This document shows positions 24,699 through 36,645 of a stretch of DNA of 64,000 nt, in pieces (the first letter of the stretch is position 1; each line of letters starts with the position of its first letter). A model generated the notes under the pieces. The model saw nothing but the letters and a program-made list of their open reading frames with translations, was not told where the DNA came from and searched no databases. This stretch comes from Brachycybe producta (Eukaryota; Arthropoda; Diplopoda; Playtdesmida; Andrognathidae): the NCBI GenBank assembly GCA_036925085.1, contig JAUPFP010000029.1, positions 372,001 through 436,000 on the forward strand. Reading direction: 5' to 3'. The translations under genes and the position numbers were made by a program.

Positions 24699-25230
24699 CT
24701 GCCGTCGCCACCGTCGTTACCGTTGCCACCCGCCACCGCGCGTACACGGTACAGAGAAGCAGCCACGATTACCACCGAGACCACTGTATTATTTTTCAGT
24801 CAAAAGTGTTGAATAATGAATGAATGGATGAATGGAAGTAGCAAAATAACACCACCACCAAACTCCAATGTACTTTTAGCTTTCAATAAGAAAAATAAAA
24901 TTTCAAATATATAAAACAAAGAGAGAGAAAATGAAGTATTCTTATATGGGACGTCCCAAACGCGGACTGACTGAAAAATCTTCTCTCTAGCTATCTCTCT
25001 CTCTGTCCTTCTCGGACACTATCTCATACTGTAATGATACTACAAAGTTTTTAAATCAATCATGATACATGTTTCTTGAACAGTGAGTGTCAGCAAAAAA
25101 AAACTCCGGTTTACTTTTCTTTTGATAGATATGCACACTGTTGACGTCACGGTTTTCTCTCTATACTAACAGTCGATTTTGCCTGAAAAATCTCCCCCCC
25201 CTTCTTCTTTCTTATATAGTGTTCGTGTAT
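24699..25230 (-). promoter_or_regulatory. Putative 5' UTR and promoter of the KLF5-like gene
   Basis: Upstream of the minus-strand ATG are CpG-rich GCC/ACC repeats. A TCAGTCAGTC initiator-like sequence lies at 24,966-24,974, a full CRE octamer TGACGTCA at 25,142-25,149, and TATATAAG (minus) at 25,211-25,218. The initiator would give a 5' UTR of about 270 nt with the CRE about 170 bp upstream. The TATA-like site would imply a start nearer 25,185 instead. Which one is used cannot be decided from sequence. Confidence 0.4.
25142..25149. promoter_or_regulatory. CRE octamer upstream of the KLF5-like gene
   Basis: A perfect palindromic TGACGTCA, about 445 bp upstream of the putative start codon. 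It is an ATF/CREB-type site. Confidence 0.5.
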
Positions 25231-26260
25231 ACTCATGAATGAAGTGCGTTTACATGTTCTCATGGCTCAAAGCAAGATTACGTTAGGGGGGGTTTCTTCT
25301 TCTTTTTACTCAAAGAAAATGCCATTCCTATTATGGAACAGGTTTTCGTCCCAATCAGAAGTCTTGTTCTCTTTTTCGCGCTCTTGCCTCTTGGCAATTT
25401 CTCAGAAACTTTTTTTTCCCTTCCACATTGGCCCATTCACATTTCCTATACTTATGAATGGACTATGGTAGATAGAGGGAGGGGGAGAGAAAAAGGGGAT
25501 TTTTGAAGTTTTTTTTCTCCTTCAATCTTTTTTTTTTTCTCAGTTTGCCTAAAAGTTTTCTACTATATACTTGTTCCCCCCCACCCCCTCCCTTCTTATT
25601 CTACTTTATAAGGATCTCCCCCCCCCCTTTTTTTTCTATTTCTTTTTGTTTGTATTTTGCCCCTTTTTTTAAGCACGCGTGCTTTTTACATTTAATCCTG
25701 TGAAAAAAAGTTGAGAAAAGATTTTTCACACAGAGAGGGAGCTCGTGATTTTTCATAATTCTAATCTCGCAGATTTGTTAAATTTTTCCAATAAAAATTA
25801 ACTGCTCTCTAAATTTCAACTGGAGAAAAATGATAATTTACTATTTTAAAAATTAGCAAATGAATTTCCATTAGTTGGAAAATTTAATGTTACTATTAGA
25901 AGAAAAGGAATTCGATACAAGTTGGATAATAAATTCAACTAGTTGACGACATTTTATGCGACTTAGTTGAAAATATGAATTTTTACCTTTATTTTCATCA
26001 AGTGAAAACAGGCCTTAACAAAAACTAAAGGGAATCAGAATATTTTTTTAGTGTCTTTAAAAGAATTTTTATTTTATTCCAAATGATTTTTCGTGTTATC
26101 CGTTTTCGTGGTGTTAATTTTTTTTTAGCTTTATCTCAAAAGTAATTTTGATCCTACGAAATTCAAAATATAAATAAATTCAATGCATTGTTTTGCCATT
26201 AGGCAAAAATTCACTTTCACGTAATGTAAACAGGGCATTATGGGTTATCGTACTAATATA

Positions 26261-26422
26261 TACAGTATGTGGCGGCATCCATTTGGTGTAATTGTCCATT
26301 TCACGAAATGTATGTCCATTTTCACGAAATGAACATAAATCGGCCTGAGATGCAAAACGCGAAATGGACGTACATTTCGTGTATTGGACAATTTACAATA
26401 AATGGATGCCACATACACTGTA
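26261..26422. repeat. MITE family C, copy 1
   Basis: The left terminus TACAGTATGTGGCGGCATCC continues ATTTGGTGTAATTGTCCA. It mirrors the right terminus, whose reverse complement is TACAGTGTATGTGGCATCCA followed by TTTATTGTAAATTGTCCA. Flanking TA dinucleotides suggest a TA target duplication. The inner arms repeat TTTCACGAAATG and CGAAATGGACGTACATTTCG. The 117-codon ORF across it is a by-product. Confidence 0.75.
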
Positions 26423-26881
26423 TACCTCTTTATTGCCTTCTCTCTCCCTGTTTTTTTTCCTTCTCCCTCCTATGTTTGTGTGGAAAACTACCTATGAAAA
26501 TTGCACGTGTGATTCAAAAAAAAGAAAGGAAAAAATTCTGCCCTGAAGCTGAAACATGGAGTCTACAGGGGGTTGAGGACAGAATAAGAAGGAGAAAGGG
26601 GGGAGGAGTAGTAGGCTTCTAGTGAGGTACTGGACCCTTGGACCTCTTTTGCTTTCATCTCATAGAATTCTTCTATAAAGAAGGGAAAATGAATTTAGAA
26701 TCTACAATTTTTTTGGTTGGGATTTTTCTTCATGATTCGTGGTTAGAATTTGAACCATCATCTTTCTCCCTCTTTTTTTTCTAACCTCCCCCTCAGGTTT
26801 AAACTTATCTAATAAAACCTACATATCCGTAAACTATACATAATATTTAATATATTCTAGGTTGTTATTGTTGTTGTTTTT

Positions 26882-26884
<3 letters not shown>

Positions 26885-26918
<34 letters not shown>
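26885..26918. repeat. (AAT)n microsatellite
   Basis: A perfect run of about 11 AAT units. Confidence 0.9.
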
Positions 26919-28620
26919 GCCTAAACGTGTAAAATCGCCTCTTCAAACTTCAGGTTTATCTAAATGCAAAATTCAAAATTTCTAGAAAAAAAAATTCATT
27001 CAACAAAAAAGTTGTTATTTTATGTTCTGAAAATTACACAAAGAGTTCAGGACGGGAATAAAATGTTCTGAAGAGTAATTTTTCCAAGAATGATGACGAT
27101 GATGATGATATTGCAATAGTAGAGACGATGTCAAATTTTTCATTTAGCAACACGATGAAAAAAAGTTTTACTAGAAAAATATCTAGTAGACAAGATAACA
27201 TATGATTACGTGATCACAACCATCAACATGATTTCATTCATTCATTTTGAATGAACTCTTTAACAATTACGAAATTATTTTACAATCTCAGTTGTAATAA
27301 AAAAATAGGATTGTTGCAACGCGTTCAAGTGTTTTGGTTTGTTTTTTACTTCTTGGAATTAAACTCAAAATTAAGATTTAGTTTACATGTAGTTAAAAAT
27401 TAGGATGTTAAAAACCAGGTTAAATAATATTGTAGGTGTGTTAAATGAACAAAAAGTGAATTATCCGTGTTTTTGCACTTTTACTGTTGTTCATTTTTTT
27501 TTAAATTATTACATTTTTCTCACAATTTATTTAAATTGTTCACAAATAACACAACAATGTAAATTGTATTTTTTCTACAAAGGAAAACTTTCAAGTTCTC
27601 CATTTTTATTCTTCTGTCCTATGATAAACAGTTGTGAGCCATCTGTGATTTATGGGGGGTCCTTTGCTTAGATCTTTTTTTTTTTTGGCAATCCCAATTG
27701 AATGAAAGGGACAATATTATCTTGTCCCTTTTTTTTTCTTCCTGATTTCACTTCCTGGAACACTCCTTCAGGTTGAATTTGAATGAAAATATTATAGGAA
27801 ACATTGATTGGTTTTTTCTCTCATTCACTCTCTCTCTCTCTCTCTCTCTGAACTATGAATATTTGCAATGAATTGTAAAAATTGAAAGATATTATGAAAA
27901 AAAATATCTTTCTCTATACTTTGTAATAATAATACATTTATAATGTATAATATTATATACATTTTTAAATGAGATGCAAATAAAAGGTGTATTAACATGG
28001 TGTTATCATATTTAGATTAGAATTTAAAACGGGAACAGGATATTTTTTTTTCTGATGAAAATCGTAGGTCCAAATTCAAGAAAGAAACTCTTGAACTTGG
28101 TTTCAACATAAAAACCTCAGGTTTTTTAATTAAGGTGTATTTTAACAGGTTTGGAACGGTGCTCAAGAGACGGTCCAAGTTGAAGTTTATCTTAAAATCC
28201 ATGAATGAATGTTTGAATGAATGACCTGCTGTTATAATAAGATTAATGGGTTCTTTTACTACTATAAAGTTTTCTTCTAGAAAAAAATAATGATGTCATC
28301 CATTTTCTTTGGAAAAAATATAAAGAATTATCTTTAGAGCGGTTTATTTTGGATCTTCTCGATTACGTGTCTTTTTTATATACATATAGGCCTATTTTTT
28401 ATATATATTTAATTTGCCTTAGAACTTCAATTTTAAGCCTTTCTCATATTGTGTATTGCTTATAATTTAAATAAGTGAACACGTCATTTGAGTGTGTGGA
28501 GATGATTTTCTTGTTTAGCTGCTGCCGGAAGTAATACAGATTTTACATTATATGTGTTTAAATATGAATCATACTCTTGTAATATGCAATTTATAATTTA
28601 AATGCAGAATCACACTTTTT

Positions 28621-28626
28621 TTTATT
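28621..28626 (-). terminator. Candidate EXD1 polyadenylation signal
   Basis: AATAAA on the minus strand, about 125 nt after the EXD1 stop codon and the nearest downstream candidate. The assignment rests on position only. Confidence 0.4.
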
Positions 28627-28750
28627 ATTATTGAAGTAATATATAATGAAAACAAGTTTAACTACAAAAATATATTTCCAATGTACTGACATCTAGTGTT
28701 CAGAATATCAATTCTTCATTCCTCCCCTCCCCTCCCCCCACCAATTGAAT

Positions 28751-31700
28751 TTAAGCTGGGTAAAACACAATATTCGATACATTCCGTCGATATTCGATTG
28801 GATCGTCGCCTTCTCGTCGGAATACATTCCTCGATTCGTCGATAGTAACTGTAGGTTCGACGCTACGTCGATGCGACGTATCGGTTGGTTGTGGACCTTG
28901 TGGTGGCGGCTTTGGACTTCTTGTTAGATGTCTGTCGTCACCGTTTCCTTCCCGCACATCTAAAATTGTTTAACAAATTAATAATTAAAAAAAAAAATAA
29001 CATGATCATTAAGAACGTTTTCAAATGAAAGCAATTACAAAACCGTACCAGTATGATTTTCATACGGTCTGCTCTTAAGAAACTGTTTGTCATATGTCGG
29101 AAGAGGCGAACTGATGTATTTCTCTCTCATTGTGTGCATGTCGTTCGTGTTTGACGTTGGACTAAGCGAAGAGATTCCGTTCCTTCCCTCTGACCTGTCT
29201 TCTCTTAATGGTCCAAAACATAGAAATTCCTTGGGTAACAATTGACCATTGCTCTTTAGAGATTATGAAAAAAAAACAACTTTTAAAAATTACACTTTTA
29301 TTTTAAAATTCACTTTCTTACGGCATCGGAACGAATGTTGTTGGAATTCCGTACGAGATCCAAATACAATCCGACTCCATCCACTAGATCAGCAAGCAGA
29401 ACCTCTAGTGTTGCTAATCTCAGCTCTCGTAAGTATCGAACGTTGAGAGCTGCAGACTGTAAGAGGATCGGAGGCAAAGGGCGCTGTTTCCAAACGGCTG
29501 GATTACGCTATCAACAGATAAAGAGGAGTCATACGTTTAATTATGAGGGGTTAATTAATTATTAATACTATTATTACAATCGAGAAATGTGGAGAAAAAT
29601 AACTTTCAACCACTTTTTTCTTACATCTAGAGCTGATTTTCTAATGTGATAGAAATCGATTTCCTCCTGAGTCAATCCCATGAAGTCCGATAGAACAACT
29701 CCCAGATTTCGAACATACTTTGGCATATAACCTCCACTTTCTTTTCTGTAAACCATAATGTCAGCCACCTTTTGATAAAACAAAAACAAAACAAACTTAA
29801 GTCTTAACTCTTTGGTCCTAACACATTCGAAAATTAACCTGTGTGTCGTAAACGTTGTTCAAACGAACGCGAAACTTGTGTTGTAAAATGTCTGAAGCTT
29901 GCCTACAGTCGTGCATTATCTACGAAAAAGATTTTTAAAGAAAATCATTGTTTAATTTTTATAATGTTTTTGAACCTGGTGCAGAAAACAAGACGAGAAC
30001 ACCTTTTATTTTTTGGAATTCTTTAAAAGTGGTTTTGAAATGTAAATAGCGCTATTTGAACTATGTTTAAGCTATCTTTAAAACGCAAAATGAAGAGACC
30101 AGATGAGTGGCTCAATCGCTTAAAGGTATTTTCATGTTGATATCTTTCAGAATAAGCTTTTTGAAATGAAATAGAAAAGAATCGAACTTTAAGCAGACGA
30201 CATTTTTTAAAATGTTTGTCTCTATCAAAAGTTAATTTTGTGAGATGTCAACTTAAAAATATTTTTTAACTGAAACAGCAGCCCGTTTTAGTTTTGGTCA
30301 CACTTTCAATGTCTTCTTAATGTTGCTCTAGAAGTTCAGAATAATCAGAGTTTGAAAATTAGCTGTTCAGAAAACATCTTAACGAGGCTGTTTCCAATAA
30401 GAAGTTCCGTCAGTTTTGCTGCACCATACACACACTAAAAAAACATGCTACGATTCGCTTTCTCTCGAAGCGGAAAACTTTCGTGAATCATACTTTGAGA
30501 ATCGAAGTAGATTCCATGATTTGTCCTAACCCCGAATCGAACGCTTCTTTACATCCTAACGCCACCATGTCGAACAGAATGACCGTCTCTTTGGTAGCAA
30601 TCTGAAAGAAAGACAACGTAAAAGATACTTAAAAGCTAAATATATCGTTTCGATCACGAGATGATATCGTACCTGCATCAAACACAACTGTCCGTCTCTT
30701 CCAATATGAAAGCCGTCCATACAAAAACCGACGACGATACTCGACTGAATCATCGAAATCTATTTGGCAAAATTTTAAGACTAGAAATCAAAATGGGAAT
30801 TCTTCTTACGTTATAGTAATTTTAACTTACGGCTTCATCGAACGTTTCTCCAAACATTTCGATGACGATATAAGAATTGGGTCGCTTGGTCGAAATCTTA
30901 CTTCCATTGTGATCAACTGTTTTTTTTTAATGTTTTACTCGTGAGTTTCGAACAACTTAATGCTTGAATTCGTGATTACTCTGCATTTTGAGAAGCAACA
31001 TATTAAAGAAATTGAAGTATTGGAAAACTTAACATTAAATCATTTTAAAACTGACATAAAAAGCTTATTTTAAAATATATCAACGTGAAAATAGTCAAAT
31101 GATTTATCTACTGTTGCAGTTTCTAAAACGCTTACAGGTTTTTCTTTAATGTTCCTTCTTAAATGCAGCGCAATCAGGGTTTGAGAAACAGTTTGCATTT
31201 TTTTTTTGAAATGGCAAACCGTTCGGCTTTCTCACAATAAATTCTCTTGTTGACGTTCAGCCTCGTCGAAGTGGTGGCTGCGGTGGGTTCGTTGTCGTTT
31301 TCCATCCGAGGAGGCGACTTCGTAAGATTCTTCTCCGTAGTCAGTTGTAACGTAATCTCCGGTTCGTATCCATTTCGACGTTGATTCTCTTCCTTTTGTT
31401 GTGGCTGGCCATTCGAAGATAGTGTTTTCGATGGCTTCGTTACGGACACCTTTTTCTCCTCCTCGTCCTGATTCACAAATTCAACTGTGAAAACACAATT
31501 AAAACACGAACTCTCCCGTTAAAAAAAATAAGGATAAAACACGGCTCGGTAATAACATACTTACACGAAATAATCTCTACATCTAGAATAGTGATCAATC
31601 CTGGCAATCGTAATTCACACCCACCGTTATCGACACATGCCACTGAAATCAATAATAATAATAATAAGTGAGGTGCCACTTGAGCCTGAAAGGGCCACTG

Positions 31701-31835
31701 ACACTTACCTCTGCTGAGGACCACTTTAGATGGTGGGTCGCTAGATTGTGAGACGATACCTGTGTAAGTCCCTTCGTTCGTGTGGATGCTCACCTTGGAG
31801 CCGATCATTGTTGAAACTCCTTCCACACTCGCCAT
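28751..31835 (-). CDS. EXD1: EXD1, 3'-5' exonuclease-like domain protein of the piRNA pathway
   Basis: Eleven exons (31,709-31,835; 31,565-31,642; 31,236-31,484; 30,831-30,916; 30,673-30,759; 30,494-30,601; 29,839-29,919; 29,625-29,768; 29,322-29,507; 29,049-29,253; 28,751-28,959) join in frame at GT-AG sites to 519 codons plus stop; human EXD1 has 514. Residues about 1-78 form an Lsm/Sm-like fold (MIGSKVSIHTNEGTYTGIV..., CELRLPGLITILDVEI). After a polar linker comes a DnaQ-like exonuclease domain (about 155-330): GRDGQLCLMQ, ILFDMVALG, IMHDCRQASDIL, LNNVYDTQVADIMVYRKES, then NPAVWKQRP. Mouse EXD1 is an inactive nuclease that acts as an RNA adaptor with TDRD12 in cytoplasmic piRNA biogenesis. 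Here motif I also looks degenerate (FCMDG instead of FDxEG). The C-terminal 130 residues are polar and probably disordered. Confidence 0.93.
30025..30380. repeat. Foldback MITE family A, copy 6, in an EXD1 intron
   Basis: It lies between the exons at 29,839-29,919 and 30,494-30,601. It begins AAAAGTGGTTTTGAAATGTAA and contains CGCAAAATGAAGAGACCAGA, GTGGCTCAATCGCTTAAAGG and ATGTTGATATCTTTCAGAAT. It ends AATCAGAGTTTGAAAATTAG then CTGTTCAGAAAACATCTT. Confidence 0.65.
30945..31190. repeat. Foldback MITE family A, copy 7 (diverged), in an EXD1 intron
   Basis: It lies in the intron between exons 31,236-31,484 and 30,831-30,916. The recognisable parts are GACATAAAAAGCTTATTTTA, ATATATCAACGTGAAAATAG, CAGTTTCTAAAACGCTTACA, CTTTAATGTTCCTTCTTAAA and CAATCAGGGTTTGAGAAACA. 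The left arm is poorly preserved. Confidence 0.45.
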
Positions 31836-31980
31836 ATTATTATTATTATTCCAGTCTCTTTTCTTTGCTTCGCACTCCCTTCTGCAGAGAGAGTCAGTCC
31901 TTCTTCAACTCTCAGGGCTTCAGTGCATTTGTTGAGAGCGCCGCAACTGACTTTTATACTCCACACTTCCGCTTCCATTG
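31836..31980 (-). promoter_or_regulatory. EXD1 core promoter with TATA box
   Basis: On the minus strand, GGAGTATAAAAGTCAG places a TATAAAA box at 31,952-31,958. A start about 25-30 bp downstream (near 31,925-31,930) would give a 5' UTR of about 90 nt. Just upstream is GCGGAAGTG (about 31,965-31,973), which resembles an ETS-factor site. An ATT run directly precedes the ATG. Confidence 0.5.
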
Positions 31981-32154
31981 CACATGTTTTATGCGCAAAC
32001 AGCATTTAATTGTTGTTCTTTGTTACTTTTTAATTATTACTTCTTGTCTAATTTGTAAGTTTTATTATCATTTTTTTTTGTAAGTTTTAAATTTTTAAAA
32101 GGTATATCAAAATATTATGTTTCAACTCAATGCACATTCAGAAAATGTTTTCAG

Positions 32155-32405
32155 TGTTTATAGAAACTAGAAGAGTTGTGGAACTTGTTTGTTTTTTTGT
32201 TAATTATGTGCTAATTATGTGGTTTTTATAAACCACATCATTGAAAATGATCATATTTTTTTAACGTTTTAATGACGTTATTTTCACGTGTTTGGTTCAA
32301 CAAACAAAGGATTTTCAAAAATTAAATTTTATGGCAGTTTCTTTCATAAAATTTATTTTTTAAAATCCTTTGTTTTTTTCTCTCTTCTAGTTTCTAAAAC
32401 ACTTG
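32155..32405. repeat. Family A-related inverted repeat with inner hairpin
   Basis: The outer arms TAGAAACTAGAAGAGTTG and CTCTTCTAGTTTCTAAAACA match family A arms. The centre is different: a second inverted repeat (32,301-32,377) pairs CAAACAAAGGATTTTCAAAA with TTTTAAAATCCTTTGTTTTT around about 15 nt. Confidence 0.5.
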
Positions 32406-32732
32406 CGAATTTTTTTTAATTGCGCTTTTCTGAAACGCGTTCTCTTTCATATTTTGCAAATTTCGTTTAAAGTCGCGAGTTATTTTTTATTTATTGTTAT
32501 TTTAAGAGTTTTTTTTAAGTTAAAATCAAACAGGTGGGTTTTTTTTTGTAAAGTATCTTATTTGGTAATTTTTACCAAAGTGAATTTCATGAGATTTCAA
32601 GGTTTTTTTATTTCTGAGTTCAAAAATGAAAACAAGTCACTTGAATTTCAACTTGAACCCTCTGGCCTTTTCATAAAATTCCGAAGGGGTTGTTGGTTAT
32701 GATGATTGTTTTTAATTCATTATTATCACTAT

Positions 32733-33022
32733 AGGGTTTCGGATTTTTATGCAATATCAACTTATCAAGCAAATGTTTCTCAACTTGTGGCCCAATTGCC
32801 AATTATTGTGAAATAATCATCATCACCTTCATTAGAGCAACTGCAATTATGCTTTTTTTCTAATAAAAAAATGCTGGTTAGAGGCTAGATGTTTGGTTAC
32901 TATCAGTTATGAACGAGATTTCTAGCCTCTAACCTATATTTTTGATTGTTACTTTACAATTGGTTCTTGGAACACAAATTGAGAAACATTGTTTGACATT
33001 GCATAAAAATCCGAGCCCTAAT
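32733..33022. repeat. MITE family D, copy 1
   Basis: The termini are AGGGTTTCGGATTTTTATGC and GCATAAAAATCCGAGCCCTA (reverse complements), flanked by TA. Sub-terminal GCAAATGTTTCTCAA pairs with TTGAGAAACATTGTTTG. An inner inverted pair GGTTAGAGGCTAGA and TCTAGCCTCTAACC forms a nested hairpin. Confidence 0.75.
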
Positions 33023-33140
33023 TATCACACATATTGTTTTCTCTTTAACTTTTTTGATGTATTTGGAATGCAATTGTTAAGCCTGGACACAGACGCGTGC
33101 ACACAGACACTCATTTGCACGAGCACAAACAAAAGCATCT

Positions 33141-33162
33141 TTCCACTTGTCCACAAGTGGAA
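33141..33162. repeat. Perfect 10-bp palindrome
   Basis: TTCCACTTGT, CC, ACAAGTGGAA. The stem contains CACTTG and its complement CAAGTG, which are E-box-like. It is an isolated occurrence. Confidence 0.5.
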
Positions 33163-35354
33163 CTTTCATTAGTCTGGTGATGAATTTGGACCTTTGTTAT
33201 TATTGTCATTCTTTTAGGATTCTTTTGTTTTCTTTCTTTCCATCTGCTATGGATGTTTTTTTCAATTTCTGTTTCTTCTGCGAAAAACAAATTAAAAAAA
33301 AAACAGGGACTAGAATCGTAAGATTAAACTTTTACTCATTGTAATTGATGCCATACTGTATATGCTATATATATATATTTCTGTTCTGTTCAGAGTGGAA
33401 TTTATTAGTTTAGCTGCTAAAGATTGAAAAGAGGCAATAAGAGTTGACCACTGACTTAAATTCTGAGCGGTTGGACACTTCGATTGTGTCCACTTTGGTG
33501 GAAATAAGTTGGACGTTAAAAAATAAGAGGTAGGAGAGAGGTGGGTTGACAATTGGTCGATATTTTTTCTACAACTTGTCACAATTGTAATACATATTAT
33601 ACAATCAGAAGTAAAAGAAAAATGTCTAAACTAATAACTTACACTTGAGTGGTTGGTTTTTTTGGGGGGGGGTGGTCAGTTGCTAAACTCGTGTCCACTT
33701 TTACCCACCCTTTTTTTTCTTGTTTTGTGTGCACCGCTTTTTTAATTACAAACGATTAAAGTAATTAACCTTAATGACTCATTCGTGATGAGTGTTTATG
33801 GCATTTATTGTTTTTACCATTAGCATCTATTTCTGGATATATAACTATAGTCACATTCTGAGGGAGAGTTTACCTCACTTTTTGAACATGTGATTAAGGA
33901 CAAAATTCAAGGTTGGAGTGGGGAAACTTTACAAACTTGAACTCTCAGGACAGTTTTATCAACACAGAAAAAAATCCTGTTCCATTGAATATTTGAGCAG
34001 CGTTGGAAAATCGTGCTCAGAAGATTCCAAGTTGTACTTCAAGCGCTAAGTTTTTATCTTAAATGTGGGCCTGATATTTTATCCAAACGATGAGAACGGT
34101 TTTTTTTTTTAAAAAAAGCTAAATAATTTTACGTTTTTTAGATGTATTTTTTTATTTACAAAGATAACAACATAAACATTAATAAATTTTATCTGTGCCT
34201 TTACTTAAATTGTAGTTTAAAATGTTGAAATTTTTATAGTTTTGGGTTGAAAAAAATTTCAAATAGGATTTAAATTGTCAAAATGGTAAATGTCACAACC
34301 AATAAGAAAATATTACGAACTGTAATACTCTGTAAGTAACCAATATATTGTTAGTGTAGTAGTGGTTTCAAATTTTCAGTGCAATTTAAACGGAAGTCCT
34401 TGTTTGAAATGAAACAACTTGAAATAAATTGTTAAGAAACATTATAGGGTAAGAAGAAGAAAAAAATATTTGTCTAAAGATGTTTCATTGTGATTGATAA
34501 TAGCATTTTTTTGGTCAGTGGTGGTGATGATAACATAGTAGTAGTAGTAGTACCATTGAGAGCGTGTGTGTCTAAAGAAAACATAAATCAATAATAGAGA
34601 GTGTGTGTGTGTGTGGAAGAATTGTAGGCATATATACATGTATATATACACAACTTAAGTTGTCAAGTAAATTGACCTTTTCTGTGGTCCACTTCCTCTC
34701 TCTCTCTTTCACTCTATCCCATCTCTTACATACATATATCCTTTATTGCAATTGTATAATGCCATGTTATCTGTCCATTCGTTTTCTTATTGATTTCGTT
34801 CAAGACAAAAAATATATAAAGAAAAAAAAACCCACTGACAATTGTGTGTGTGTGTTACATAAACTGTATGTGTGTATTTGTAAGAGTTTGGTCCACCATT
34901 CAATCATGTTCTTGTCCAAGATGAAGAATGACCAGTTGACGCCAGAATATATCTGTCATAATACGACTAACAATTTGTTTGAAAGTGGGTTGTTTTTTCC
35001 CCCTCTGCAAAAAAAAACCCCTTTTAGCCTCTAACCTAAAATATAATTTTTTATTTTTTTTCTTCTTCTTCGACTTGTTTTAGATTTCTAGTCTCATTGT
35101 ATTTCTAAAATTTTGGAAGGTTTTTTTGTTGTTTCTATCATCGTATTGGGTTTACACTTGCACTAACACACACACACAGACGTAGAAATACAAACTTCAA
35201 CAATCATCTGAATTCTGAAAAGGACAAAAAAAGGGGTTTCTACTTTTTTTTTTCTTCTGTCGTGTATTGAATAACATTTAAGGCAACTTTCACGTAAATA
35301 TTGGATTTTATTTTATCTCAGTTGGAACAAATTAAAGTTTGGTATTTGTTAGAA

Positions 35355-35370
35355 AGAGAGAGAGAGACAA

Positions 35371-35413
<43 letters not shown>
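35355..35413. repeat. Compound (GA)n and poly-G tract
   Basis: GA runs interrupted by ACAAATA and followed by a stretch of about nine G. Confidence 0.85.
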
Positions 35414-35415
<2 letters not shown>

Positions 35416-36149
35416 ATGGGGTTAAAAGTCTATGCAAATAAGCTTAATGTAGTTTTTCCAATGTTGATCATCTTCATTGTTTATTCTGTGGGAAACCAAT
35501 AATGTAAGCAAATTCATTTTGATTGCAATTTTTTTTCTTCTATTTTCAATGTTGGTGTATTGAGTTTGTGGGATGTGAATATGTATTTAGGGGTTGCAGG
35601 TTGGGGTGGAATGAACACCCAAAAATCTAATACTTGCTTAGCAACGGAAGCCATCTGTCCTTTATTAATTTCACTTGTTTAAAATAAAATCTAAGAGAAA
35701 AAAAAAAGGGAAAGTGTGAGAATAAAATAACTAAATTGGTAATTTTGAAAGAGAAGTTTCTAGTCTCTAGTGTACCAATAATGATTTTTACTCATGGTTT
35801 TTCTTTATTATTTGTGTGTTTGTTAAATGCAAAATGTGCACATGTTTGAAAAGTGTATTTGTAGGAAATTAGTATCTTATATTGTAAAATGTGCTCCATT
35901 GTAATATGTATCCTGCATACATTTCTTTACAATGTGTATTGAGTTCTTCTGTGTTTGAAAATCATTTCGACGATGTGTCACTCAAAATGACGCAATAATT
36001 CATTTACTTACATAATGAAATTCATGAAATAAACCACTCAAGTGTTTCTTTTCTGGTTGTTTTTGAAGGATTAAAAAATAAAGGCGGTTTGAAAATAGAA
36101 GAGAACTAATAATTGTAATCCACCTAATAATTTCAATTATTATTATAGT

Positions 36150-36645
36150 TGTAAACGTCTGTCAGGTGCAAAAATGAAGAGAAACTTGAAAGTGATTTAG
36201 AAACTAGAAGAGTAGCTCAATCATACATACTTCATCAATACTTTCATATTGATATCTTTTAAAATAAGCTTTTTATGTCAGTTTGAAAATGATCCAATGT
36301 TAAGCAGAAGATAATTTTTTATTTATAAAAAAAAATTAATTTTTCTAGTTTTTTTTAATAAACTAGAATCTTCCGTGAATATGTTATAACTATTTTTATG
36401 ATAGTTTTTTCTTCTAAAACTAAACTTTATGACAGTAAGAGAAATGATAATATTTTTAAAATACTTGATTGTTTATTTTATAATTTTTTTAATAATATAT
36501 TTGAATAAATGAGAATTATTTTCAAATTGATATAAAAAGTTTATTTTAAAAAATTTTAGCATATCTTTCAAGTGTTCTAGTTTTTAAAAACCTTTGTTTT
36601 TATCTTTTTTTTAAAAAAAAAATCTTATTTTTGGTTCATAAAATT
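36150..36645. repeat. Foldback MITE family A, copy 8 (expanded centre)
   Basis: The left arm is well preserved: GTGCAAAAATGAAGAGAAAC, TAGAAACTAGAAGAGTAGCT and TTGATATCTTTTAAAATAAG. The right side is diverged, keeping AAAGTTTATTTTAAAAAATT and AGTGTTCTAGTTTTTAAAAA. A+T-rich sequence fills the middle. Confidence 0.5.

Larger units (their letters stand above)
25231..28620. other. Non-coding spacer between the KLF5-like and EXD1 genes
   Basis: No exon is recognised. The spacer contains T/C-rich tracts (25,500-25,700), a family C MITE (26,261-26,422), an AAT microsatellite (26,885-26,918), a CT microsatellite (27,829-27,850) and long T runs. Confidence 0.7.

Noticed and set aside
26269..26622. 117-codon plus ORF
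   Set aside because: Its first half is the family C MITE (repeated HFHEM-type residues come from the internal repeats); the rest has no homology.
31748..32083. 111-codon plus ORF
   Set aside because: Antisense shadow of EXD1 exon 1 and its promoter; the product is Tyr/Ser low complexity.
34603..35034. 143-codon plus ORF
   Set aside because: Low-complexity Cys/Leu/Ser product across GT and CT repeats; no conserved domain or splice context.
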